DNA from: Candidatus Melainabacteria bacterium
Lineage (GTDB): Bacteria > Cyanobacteriota > Vampirovibrionia > Obscuribacterales > Obscuribacteraceae
DNA length: 64,000 nucleotides
NCBI GenBank assembly: GCA_003242885.1
Contig: QKMZ01000002.1
Coordinates: 186,001-250,000, forward strand
Direction of reading: 5' to 3'
Below the pieces are notes generated by a model. That model did no database searches. It saw nothing but the letters and a program-made list of their open reading frames with translations, and was not told the DNA's origin. Positions 8,314-16,216 of this stretch are shown here, piece by piece (the first letter of the stretch is position 1; each line of letters starts with the position of its first letter). Position numbers and translations under genes: made by a program.

Positions 8314-10570
8314 TCGCTGAAGAATCCCCCGTGGCATTTTGGGTTAATGGCAGTTGGACGAAGAAATCCGAACCTTTTCCAGGCTTTGATTTTACCCAGA
8401 TGGCACCATTGTGCCGGTCTACGATTCTTTTGCAAATTGCTAGTCCCATACCTGTTCCCGGATATTCATCGCGAGTATGGAGGCGCTGGAAAATGACAAA
8501 TATTCTCTCGAAATGTTCTTCTTCCATGCCAATACCGTTGTCCTTGAAATCCAGCGTAAGAACGCCGTTTTCCACAGTCGGGCTGATTGAGATTTGCGGG
8601 GTTTCCTTCCTTCTGTATTTGATGGCATTGCCGATCAAGTTTTGAAAGAGAAGCAGCATTTGTGAGCGATCTGCCTGTATCTTGGGCAGTTTGCTCGCCA
8701 TAACGATGGCATTGCTTTCTTCAATTGCTATACGCAAGTTTTTTGTAGCGGAGAGAAAAACCTCTTCAAGATCGACTACTGTGAATGGCTTTCCGTGAGT
8801 GTCTACACGGCTATAATGCAAGAGGTCTTGGATCAAGGCTTGCATTCTTTCCGAAGACTCGGCAATTCGGTTGATGTATTTTACCGCCCGCTCATCGAGA
8901 TTGGCAGCGTACCTGCTCGTTAGCAAATCGCTGTAATTCGCCATTGCTCTCAGCGGTTCTTGGAGGTCATGAGCGGCGGCAAAAGCAAACTGCTTTAACT
9001 CGTTGTTTGAGCGTTCTAAATCGCGAGAGAATTTTTTCAGTGCCTCTTCTGATTTTCTCTTTTCAGTGATGTCGCGTGATATGACGGAAATTTCTGTGAT
9101 TTTGTCCTTTTCGTTTCGAATGCAAGAGATAGTTAAGGCAACTGGAATTTCCACCCCGTCTTTGCGTTTGTGGACAGCCTCGAGCATCTTTGGCGGTGTG
9201 CCTGCCATTACCATTGTTCTTATTGCTTCGGTCTCAGGCGTGGGTCCATCATCGAGAGTAATTGTGTAAATCGAATTTCCGAGAATTTCTTCTTGCGAGT
9301 ATCCGTAGATTTTTTCCGCGCCGCTATTCCAACTCATTACATTGCTTTCGAGATCTACGCTGAAAATGGCATCGTTACTCTGTTCTACAATGTCGGCTAG
9401 CTTCAGTCTTTCTCTTTCGGCCGGCTCTAACTCTCTAATGCGTTCTTTGAGCATCATGTTGAGTTTTTGAATTTCCATTTTCCCGCGGCGACGCTCAACG
9501 ATCTCTGCGATTAAATGCGCCGCAGAGAGCAATCTTTTCTTTGACTGCTCAATGATGAAAGGCGGACGGCTGTGATACTTTTGCGATTGATTGGATAGCT
9601 CTTCGCTGCTTGTTTCATACTTAGCAGCGAGTTCGTCCAGCATAGTTTTATCTTTCGGAGGATCTCCGTATCCAATGTTGATTGATCCGACAATGTCATT
9701 GCCGGCCTTGATAGGAACAGCAAAGATGCGGATGCCGCCGTTGCAAGGTTGGTCGACTGGCATACCGCTTGCGACTGCGCTCATCGAGGTTTCGCGGCAA
9801 GACTGGTTGCAATGCCATTTGCCTGAATCTATAGCCTGCTGGTTGTCGCCGGGCGCCAATTGCCTGGAGCGCTCATCCATGAAGCGGCACCACTTCGAGG
9901 CTTTGATGCTCAATGCGCAATCGCCGTTTGCTTCGAAAATTGCCGCTGAAGTTTCCAGCAGATTGAGTCCATCGTCCAAAATTTCTTTCAAAAGCGAGTC
10001 ACCGACTGCCTCAAGAATTATGCGGCTAGTATTGAGCTCAGACAGATCTCCATAAGGTTGAGGCGCTCGACTGTCACTATCTGTGGTGCCAAGGCTTTTT
10101 TGCAATAGCCATTGAATTCGATTGAGCGCGTCGCGCGCTCCTGATTCGAGATCTTGCGACGGGGGATTTCCTTTGATGCGCATGCATGTCAGCGTCATCA
10201 GGTTTGTCGCCCTGTCCAGCAACACTTCAGTATCGATGCCCAGGTCTGCCGCTGTGCAGATGTGTTTGCAGACTTCACTGTTTAGCGATGTTATGGCTTT
10301 CAGGCACGGCTCGCTCTCGAAAAGAAGGCTTTCCAATAGCTCGCACAATACGACTGCGCAGTCCCGGGGCATCCTTAAGTCGGTAGAAAAGATCGCGTCG
10401 ACAAAGACTTGAGCGATTGTCTGGAATAGGTCTTCTTTGCCCGCGATATAGAGGGACTTTGCCCTCAGCTTTTTCATCCAGCCGCCACTCACTGCTGCAT
10501 CAAGAAGACCGCGTCGAAGCTCACTGACGCTGTTTTCAACAGGCTGAGTACTACTGGTTGAGTCTCGCAT
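8294..10570 (-). CDS. PocR-PAS sensor histidine kinase, phytochrome-class
   Basis: A soluble kinase of 758 residues with no clear membrane segment. The first 180 residues are helical and not recognised. About 185-310 is a PocR-type ligand-binding domain: WCRFMDERSR, W-H-C-N and CRETSMSA cysteine motifs, then the CNGGIRIFAVPI strand. About 395-510 is a PAS/PAC domain (SNDAIFSVDLES and ISRDITEKR). The dimerisation domain carries FAAAHDLQEPLRAM with the phospho-accepting histidine, the version found in Cph1-type kinases. The ATPase domain shows NLIGNAIKYR, DNGIGM and GTGMGLAICKR. The gene overlaps the Rcp1-like regulator that should receive its phosphate. The signal may be a small metabolite bound by PocR; this is inference. 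Confidence 0.9.
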   Translation of the reverse strand: MRDSTSSTQPVENSVSELRRGLLDAAVSGGWMKKLRAKSLYIAGKEDLFQTIAQVFVDAIFSTDLRMPRDCAVVLCELLESLLFESEPCLKAITSLNSEVCKHICTAADLGIDTEVLLDRATNLMTLTCMRIKGNPPSQDLESGARDALNRIQWLLQKSLGTTDSDSRAPQPYGDLSELNTSRIILEAVGDSLLKEILDDGLNLLETSAAIFEANGDCALSIKASKWCRFMDERSRQLAPGDNQQAIDSGKWHCNQSCRETSMSAVASGMPVDQPCNGGIRIFAVPIKAGNDIVGSINIGYGDPPKDKTMLDELAAKYETSSEELSNQSQKYHSRPPFIIEQSKKRLLSAAHLIAEIVERRRGKMEIQKLNMMLKERIRELEPAERERLKLADIVEQSNDAIFSVDLESNVMSWNSGAEKIYGYSQEEILGNSIYTITLDDGPTPETEAIRTMVMAGTPPKMLEAVHKRKDGVEIPVALTISCIRNEKDKITEISVISRDITEKRKSEEALKKFSRDLERSNNELKQFAFAAAHDLQEPLRAMANYSDLLTSRYAANLDERAVKYINRIAESSERMQALIQDLLHYSRVDTHGKPFTVVDLEEVFLSATKNLRIAIEESNAIVMASKLPKIQADRSQMLLLFQNLIGNAIKYRRKETPQISISPTVENGVLTLDFKDNGIGMEEEHFERIFVIFQRLHTRDEYPGTGMGLAICKRIVDRHNGAIWVKSKPGKGSDFFVQLPLTQNATGDSSANEHPPR

Positions 10571-10895
10571 ATACCTTTAGCTTAATCTTTTCCAGTTTAA
10601 GTTGGAGCGGCCTTTCGAGTGATCTCGATGTGTATTTTGTGCCCCAAATTAGTGATTTAACCGTTGAAGAAGCTCAAAAACAACGAGAGAGGGTTCCCCC
10701 CCTCTCGCCCCTCCGATATAAATTCTTTCCTCACTTGCCAGGTGGGCTTTCAGCCGCGACAGGCGTTCGTTTGAGGATGTTTCAAATATAAGGCGAGTTT
10801 TGCCCGGAGTTGTTATCAACTTGTAAACGAATTCGATACTGTACTGCTTTGTCGCCTGAGATGCTTGCCAAGGTTGTGTTTGGCGCAGTTTTGGC
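10571..10895. other. Intergenic region between kinase and 2H phosphoesterase
   Basis: About 325 bases with no credible gene. It contains one hairpin, listed separately, that could end the leftward transcript of the two small genes to the right. It should also carry the promoter of the PocR kinase. Confidence 0.45.
10675..10707 (-). terminator. Possible intrinsic terminator after the 2H phosphoesterase gene
   Basis: On the minus strand a GAGAGGG/CCCTCTC stem (plus-strand arms 10687-10693 and 10700-10706) is followed by a T-rich run interrupted by G. The stem is strong, but the run is imperfect and it lies about 190 bases beyond the stop codon. Confidence 0.45.
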
Positions 10896-11330
10896 TCAAT
10901 TGCCTTTTCGGCGCTCTAGCCAGGCTACGCGACCCTTTAGCTGTCTGGTGAAAGGCACTAGCGTGACGTTCAGAATTGCCTCATTTGCATGCGTAGACGG
11001 CACTCCGGGTTTTTTACTTACAGTAATGTGTAAGGTGCCGCCGTCGAAAGGTCTCTCGCTCGAACCGTCGATTGAGACGACCAGTACCTGAATTTCCTCA
11101 TTTACGGAAAAGCCTCTCGTTTCAAACTGGAGCGAGTCTCCAACGCAGCGCCCTCCCGGTATCCAGTCTGGCGAAAATGCCTCGCCATTGTGCGTGTAGG
11201 CAAGCGTTACGTGGTGGGCTCGCACCTCTTCGTAGAGAGCGAGCTCCCGCACTAATTTGCGGCTGTCTTCGTCCAGCTCAACAGCCAAATACTTGCTTTC
11301 GTCATTGCTTTGCGAGTATGGGGCGCTCAT
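10896..11330 (-). CDS. 2H phosphoesterase-like protein
   Basis: A 144-residue protein with the two signature motifs of the 2H (LigT/2'-5' RNA ligase-like) superfamily: HVTL at residues 40-43 and HITV at 101-104. In relatives the two histidines and following Thr/Ser act on 2',3'-cyclic phosphates or 2'-5' linkages in RNA or nucleotides. The order beta strand, H-x-T-h, long loop, H-x-T-h fits, though the protein is shorter than LigT. Its ATG overlaps the rqcP stop by four bases (ATGA), giving tight translational coupling with a ribosome-quality-control factor. An RNA substrate linked to stalled ribosomes is an attractive inference. Substrate identity cannot be read from the sequence. Confidence 0.7.
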   Translation of the reverse strand: MSAPYSQSNDESKYLAVELDEDSRKLVRELALYEEVRAHHVTLAYTHNGEAFSPDWIPGGRCVGDSLQFETRGFSVNEEIQVLVVSIDGSSERPFDGGTLHITVSKKPGVPSTHANEAILNVTLVPFTRQLKGRVAWLERRKGN

Positions 11331-11614
11331 TCCTCAAGCCACTCCAGGACTTCTGCCTGACGTTTTATCTCTTCTATCATCTCGTACAACGAAGAAGCGT
11401 CCTGAGCCGGAACAGAGCCCGTTGGTACGGTTATGACTTTGACCGTGACGGCTCGAGAGCCCAATTCCAGATGGACCAGGTCGCCATCTTTGAGTGTCAG
11501 CGATGATTTGGCGGGACGATCATTGACATAAACTCGATTCTGATCGCAGGCCATTTGCGCCACGGTACGGCGTTTTATCAATCTGGAGACTTTTAGCCAC
11601 TTATCTAGTCGCAT
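11327..11614 (-). CDS. rqcP: RqcP-like S4-domain RNA-binding protein
   Basis: A 95-residue S4-domain protein. The N-terminal MRLDKWLKVSRLIKRRTVAQ and the following VNDRPAKSS match the RqcP (YabO) group closely. In ribosome-associated quality control, RqcP binds the obstructed 50S subunit with peptidyl-tRNA and helps RqcH add alanine tails. The acidic C-terminus (SSLYEMIEEIKRQAEVLEWLEE region) is within family variation. RqcH itself is not in this window. The gene is first of a two-gene leftward unit with the 2H phosphoesterase. The Hsp15 group is the alternative, but the length and lack of a basic tail favour RqcP. Confidence 0.82.
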   Translation of the reverse strand: MRLDKWLKVSRLIKRRTVAQMACDQNRVYVNDRPAKSSLTLKDGDLVHLELGSRAVTVKVITVPTGSVPAQDASSLYEMIEEIKRQAEVLEWLEE

Positions 11615-11706
11615 TGAGAAAACTCTATCTCTATATAAAACCGAAAACGCGGATTATATCTGAGCGTGTCTCGAATTAGCTGTTTGTGTGGCGCTCGGTT
11701 AAGCAG

Positions 11707-14589
11707 CTAGTAAACAGAATGTTTTGCAGCAAAAGGATAAGCCGTCAGGCTAGTGATTTCCAATCGCACATTCTCGAACTGGCAACTAGAACGCTGCATC
11801 TCTTCCGGCTCGACAGGACGCGTCAGATTATGAAAGATAGGACTGAGAACATGCATGCGCACTTCCACGGAATTGAGTTTCCCTGGAAACGCCCGCGGTG
11901 TAAGCGGGCACGCTACATCGAATTGGCGCCATTCATTCGATGGAGGCAATACTTTCGGTGCCCATGGCGCATTGTAGGAGAATTCATCATTTTTCTCGGA
12001 TGACTTGGTGATTACTTCCACGCCTGGCGAGAGTTTGCCTTTTGTTTTATAACGCCCGGATACTCGAATCATCCACTGATCTCCGCTGGAATAATCCGGT
12101 ACCGGACTCAATTTCATCGTTTTGAAGATCTCGTTTGTCAGCGATAGCTTCGGTTCAACGTTTACTTCCTTGACTTCTTGAAAGGATAAAAGCTTTGATT
12201 GCTTTTGATTTTCGCCCGTTGGCTCAGGCAAAAGTAGTCGCACGTAGTGACCGGCGTCACCCTTTTGCGCATTTAGCTTGCGGTCGGTGCGGGGATCGCA
12301 AATTCCGCCTCGACGTTCTACTCCGTAGAAAGCTTTGTCCCAGCTGGAATATTGCCAGTCTGGCACAATCAGTTCAGCATCGTCGCGAGTCAGTGCTTTA
12401 AACAATCGCGTGCGTCCGTGAGTCGTTCGTTTCACTGTTATCCGCATGGAATGGCTGCCTTCCTGGCTGGCACGAGAACCAGCCATCAGTGACGGCTCTG
12501 TCTCGGCCGGAATAGCAACGAGAAACCATTGCCGAACATCATTATTGCCAACGCCGACTACGCTGGAAAAGCTCTCGAAGCAACATTCGGCCACACGTGT
12601 GAGTTCGTTGCCACGCCTTTCGAAATTGTCTTGATCGTCCAGCAATGAAAGTCCCGGGACATAGGGGCCAGTCAAACTTTTGCCATCGATTGTAATGGAG
12701 AGCCCATTGGTAAGACTGTCCAGACTTTCGGAATCGACCATCAAATAAGCTTTGCCGTCCCGCACGTACTTAGCCACTGCAGGTGGTGCTACTAGTTCGA
12801 ATGTGACTCCGTCTCCTGCTCTGTTGAATGTGACCGCACGCTCAAACCATCTGCCATTGGCTCGTACTGGTAAACAGAGCGATGAGAACGTAAGAATCAT
12901 TATGCTGAAGAGCAAAATATTAGTCAGCGAGCGGGAATACGATCCTGCTTGCCTCTTATTGATAAGTACATAGGTCATGCCGCCGAGAAAGAGAAATAGA
13001 ACGATCTTCAGTCCAATCGTGGTCATAATGCCGATTTCGGCGGCGCCACGTTCGCCAAAAGCATTGACCAGCATCGCTAACGGATCGGCCAATACAAAGA
13101 TAGTAAAGAGCAAATAGATGGATGGATAAGCCAGTTCCAGAACATCTGTCTTTTCCCTGTTCAAATTTCCTAAATGCCTTAGGCGGCGTAATCCCCAGGC
13201 ACCAAAGACTATGAGAAACGGCATGGCTGTAAGGTTATATCGTCCAACCGTGATGAAAAACATGTATGGCAAATGCATCAGCAGTACGAGCACCATAAAG
13301 ATGACACCCGTCATGCGTCCTCTCCACTTATTGGTTTTTTCTTTGACGCCGTCGAGACTGAGAATTATTCCTGCAGCAGCAAAAGCAATAATGAATTGAT
13401 GCAATACGTCTTGTGCAGGCGGCGAAAAGAGCCCCAGCCAGGTTTTGAAATCGTTCCAGCCGCACTTGAATAGTCGAGGAATTTTGTCCTGCAAGAGCCA
13501 TAGAAATGGAAGGGGGTCATCAGATAAATGAGTGATCAACTGCAGGTTGACCGTGCGGTCCATAATCGGTTTGAAGTGCAGCGGGAAGCCCGTCCATCCT
13601 TGCGTTTGGGACGACGTGCCCAAGCCGAAATTGAGACGGCTGACACGATCTATAACTAGGTTGGATTCCCCGACAATCAATTCTTGTGCTGCAAACCACG
13701 GCATGACGACAAGAGCAAATCCAACCACGAAGGAAGCCAGTGACCCAATTCGCATTTTGCCGTTCAGTCTGAAAAACAGCATAAGGAATACAACAGCAGA
13801 CAAGGGCAAAAGGGTTGTGCGTGCCAGCGACAGGCAAGCTGCGACACATCCGAGAAAAATTGCAGCGGGAAGGATTTTTAGAAAAAGAAGTCTTTCTCCA
13901 GTCCTTTCTTCTGACGAACGATTTTGAGTTTGCGCGACAAAAAGGAAGACATAGGAGAACAAAACAAGCAAAAATGCAGCATAGGTTTCTGTGCAAGCGC
14001 GCCCGCAATTGATAATAAACGGCGGATAAATTGCAGCTATGGCACCAGCCATAACGCCGGTCTTGCGGTCGAAGAGCTGACGTCCAATTGCCGCGACAAG
14101 AACAACCATCACAGACGAAATCATGCACTGCGCTGCTACTGGCTTCACCCAATCATTGGGATCGTAAGCAGACATAGTCAAAATATTGGAAAGGACAAGA
14201 AACACTGGATAGGAAGGGCCCGACAACATCAAAGGTTGTAATGCCGATAATCTTTCGTGCACATATGAGGCAACAGCCGCATTAGCACTGCCAGTCAGCA
14301 ATGCCAGGCAGTCTTTCGCGAAACTTGCAGGAAGAGTGTTAAGCTCGGCAATTGCCTTAGCAGCATTTATATATCCAACCGCGTCAAAGCCTGCATATGC
14401 ATTGATGTGAGTGTGGAAGAAGCAGAACCAGAGACGAATCAGCAGCGCGATGGCGAACAACCAAAAGAGCGCGCCGCGCACACCCTGCTTGGAGATATCT
14501 CCTTTATCTTCCTGAGGCAAAAACGGCTCAGAATCTTCGTTTGTAAGCAGTCGATACACTGATATGTCGGGTTCGCCAATCGGGCGCAT
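11707..14589 (-). CDS. Large PMT/ArnT-like membrane glycosyltransferase
   Basis: A 960-residue protein. The first 570 or so residues hold ten or more hydrophobic helices. Soon after the first is an acidic loop (YAGFDAVGYINAAKA), placed like the catalytic aspartate of the PMT/ArnT GT-C family, which moves sugars from polyprenyl-phosphate on the outer side of the inner membrane. The last 380 residues are hydrophilic, probably periplasmic and rich in beta strands, larger than the tail of ArnT; their function is not recognised. The ATG lies in one arm of a perfect hairpin (listed separately) and has no clear ribosome binding site. The gene is divergent from the metal-efflux operon. Family membership is probable; the sugar and acceptor are unknown. 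Confidence 0.7.
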   Translation of the reverse strand: MRPIGEPDISVYRLLTNEDSEPFLPQEDKGDISKQGVRGALFWLFAIALLIRLWFCFFHTHINAYAGFDAVGYINAAKAIAELNTLPASFAKDCLALLTGSANAAVASYVHERLSALQPLMLSGPSYPVFLVLSNILTMSAYDPNDWVKPVAAQCMISSVMVVLVAAIGRQLFDRKTGVMAGAIAAIYPPFIINCGRACTETYAAFLLVLFSYVFLFVAQTQNRSSEERTGERLLFLKILPAAIFLGCVAACLSLARTTLLPLSAVVFLMLFFRLNGKMRIGSLASFVVGFALVVMPWFAAQELIVGESNLVIDRVSRLNFGLGTSSQTQGWTGFPLHFKPIMDRTVNLQLITHLSDDPLPFLWLLQDKIPRLFKCGWNDFKTWLGLFSPPAQDVLHQFIIAFAAAGIILSLDGVKEKTNKWRGRMTGVIFMVLVLLMHLPYMFFITVGRYNLTAMPFLIVFGAWGLRRLRHLGNLNREKTDVLELAYPSIYLLFTIFVLADPLAMLVNAFGERGAAEIGIMTTIGLKIVLFLFLGGMTYVLINKRQAGSYSRSLTNILLFSIMILTFSSLCLPVRANGRWFERAVTFNRAGDGVTFELVAPPAVAKYVRDGKAYLMVDSESLDSLTNGLSITIDGKSLTGPYVPGLSLLDDQDNFERRGNELTRVAECCFESFSSVVGVGNNDVRQWFLVAIPAETEPSLMAGSRASQEGSHSMRITVKRTTHGRTRLFKALTRDDAELIVPDWQYSSWDKAFYGVERRGGICDPRTDRKLNAQKGDAGHYVRLLLPEPTGENQKQSKLLSFQEVKEVNVEPKLSLTNEIFKTMKLSPVPDYSSGDQWMIRVSGRYKTKGKLSPGVEVITKSSEKNDEFSYNAPWAPKVLPPSNEWRQFDVACPLTPRAFPGKLNSVEVRMHVLSPIFHNLTRPVEPEEMQRSSCQFENVRLEITSLTAYPFAAKHSVY

Positions 14590-14599
14590 ACGATGCGCC
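14583..14599. promoter_or_regulatory. Inverted repeat holding the start codon of the GT-C gene
   Basis: GGCGCAT-ACG-ATGCGCC is a perfect 7-3-7 inverted repeat. Read leftwards, its second arm starts with the ATG of the GT-C gene. In RNA it could hide the start codon; in DNA it could be an operator. The role is inferred. Confidence 0.4.
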
Positions 14600-14720
14600 G
14601 CTACATCATCTGGTTATAACGCACTTCACAGAATAAGCGCCCAGTCTACTTCTTTGATAGTGTATGCTCATAACTGGCGGTCAAACTATTTTTAGTGCTT
14701 GTCCGCAATCGGAGACTCTA

Positions 14721-16166
14721 ATGTGCAGACAACACCTCATAAATACGCCTCGTGAAGGTTCGATTCAAGGTGTATCTAGACCCGGCAATTTCCTAGCCAG
14801 TGTTTTTCTTTCGGTAATTGCTGTCGTGAGCCTTTCTTCTTGCGGCACCAAGAGCGATTCTGCGGATGCATCGCTTTCCAATCATTCAGTCCCGTCCGGT
14901 CCGAAATTAATAAAAGTTAGTGAGAAAGTTGCACAGCAAATAGATATCCAGCATGAGGTCATTGAGAAACGGTCGCTGACTATTCCCATGCATGTGACTG
15001 GAAAAATCGAGCCCGATCTCGGCAAGGAAGTTGATGTCACCAGCCGTATTAGCGGCCGCGTGAAAGAGATTCGCGTTGCACCCGGTCAAGAGGTCAAACG
15101 CGGGCAAATTATGGCTGTTCTCGACAGCCAAGAAATTTCCGACCTGCAAGCTGAACTCATTGAAGCAAAAGCCAAGTTGAATATCGCCGAGGCTCACGAA
15201 GAGCGAGAGCGGATGATTTACGCTGAATTGTTGGTTCGTCCCAAGTCGCTAATCGAGGCTCAAACTCAATTTGATGCCATCCAAGTCCAGAAGGATTTAG
15301 CCGAGACTGAATTTCACCGTCAGGAAGGTTTGTACAAAGAAAAAATTTCCGCTCAAAAGGACTACCTGGCAGCGAAAGCTGCGTCGGCGACTGCAAATGC
15401 CAACTACGAGCAAGCCCGCATCGCTTACGAGCGCGAAAAGAATTTGTTCAAGAACAAGGCAATGCTCAGAAAAGACTTGCAGTTGGCAGAAGCAGAAACT
15501 GCCAAGGAGAGACAGCACTACAACACGCTTAAGCAAAGACTTGATTTCTTGGGCGCCGATGTCAGCATCCTTTCAAATGTATTGAGTACTGGGCATATCA
15601 GTGGACTTGTCCGTATCGTAGCTCCGGTCGCTGGAATCGTAAGCCACCATGATCTGGCAGTAGGAGAGCTTGTCCATCCAGACAAGAGCATTTTCAAAGT
15701 CACCGATTTATCCTCGGTCGCTGTGAAGGCGGACCTTCCGGAAGTAGATATCTCGCGTGTCAAACTTGGCGGCAAAGTGAAGGTCAACGTGCCGAGCTAC
15801 CCGAACGAACAGTTCTACGCAACGGTCAGTTTTATTAGTGAGCACGTTAATCCAGAGACCCGCACAGTATCGGTGCGTGCGCGCTTGCCTAATACAGCGC
15901 GCAAGTTCAAATTGCAGATGTTCGCAGAAATTGACCTGGAAGGGGCGGCACGAGATTTGCTCGCCTGTCCGAAATCAGCCATTCAAGAACTCGATGGCAA
16001 GCCGGTAGTCTTTGTCAAAAGGGCGGAAGGCTATGAAGAAAGACATATCAAAACCGGTGTCGATACAGAAAAGTATGTCGAGGTTCTCTCAGGATTGGAG
16101 CAAGGTGAAGACGTGGTCACGCAGGGAAGTTTGATGCTTCGCACGGAGCTTACCTATAAGCACTAG
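14721..16166 (+). CDS. RND metal-efflux periplasmic adaptor (CzcB/CusB type), lipoprotein
   Basis: A membrane-fusion protein of 481 residues linking an inner-membrane RND pump to an outer-membrane channel. A hydrophobic stretch ends in the lipobox LSSC with the cysteine at residue 41, so the mature protein is lipid-anchored. Next come a barrel-sandwich half (TGKIEPDLGKEVDVTSRISG), an unusually long coiled-coil hairpin (roughly residues 130-270), the second lipoyl half (IVAPVAGIVSHHDLAVGE) and beta-barrel domains. The ATG at 14721 has GGAGA five bases upstream; an earlier in-frame ATG at 14664 lacks this. The gene heads an operon with two pumps, 50 bases before the first. Substrates are probably divalent metals, judged from the pumps. 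No Met-rich copper tail is visible. Confidence 0.92.
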   Translation: MCRQHLINTPREGSIQGVSRPGNFLASVFLSVIAVVSLSSCGTKSDSADASLSNHSVPSGPKLIKVSEKVAQQIDIQHEVIEKRSLTIPMHVTGKIEPDLGKEVDVTSRISGRVKEIRVAPGQEVKRGQIMAVLDSQEISDLQAELIEAKAKLNIAEAHEERERMIYAELLVRPKSLIEAQTQFDAIQVQKDLAETEFHRQEGLYKEKISAQKDYLAAKAASATANANYEQARIAYEREKNLFKNKAMLRKDLQLAEAETAKERQHYNTLKQRLDFLGADVSILSNVLSTGHISGLVRIVAPVAGIVSHHDLAVGELVHPDKSIFKVTDLSSVAVKADLPEVDISRVKLGGKVKVNVPSYPNEQFYATVSFISEHVNPETRTVSVRARLPNTARKFKLQMFAEIDLEGAARDLLACPKSAIQELDGKPVVFVKRAEGYEERHIKTGVDTEKYVEVLSGLEQGEDVVTQGSLMLRTELTYKH

Positions 16167-16216
16167 CTCAATCAAAAAGAGACAGGTAGATTCAGGAGGG
16201 GGCTGAAAGTTACTAA

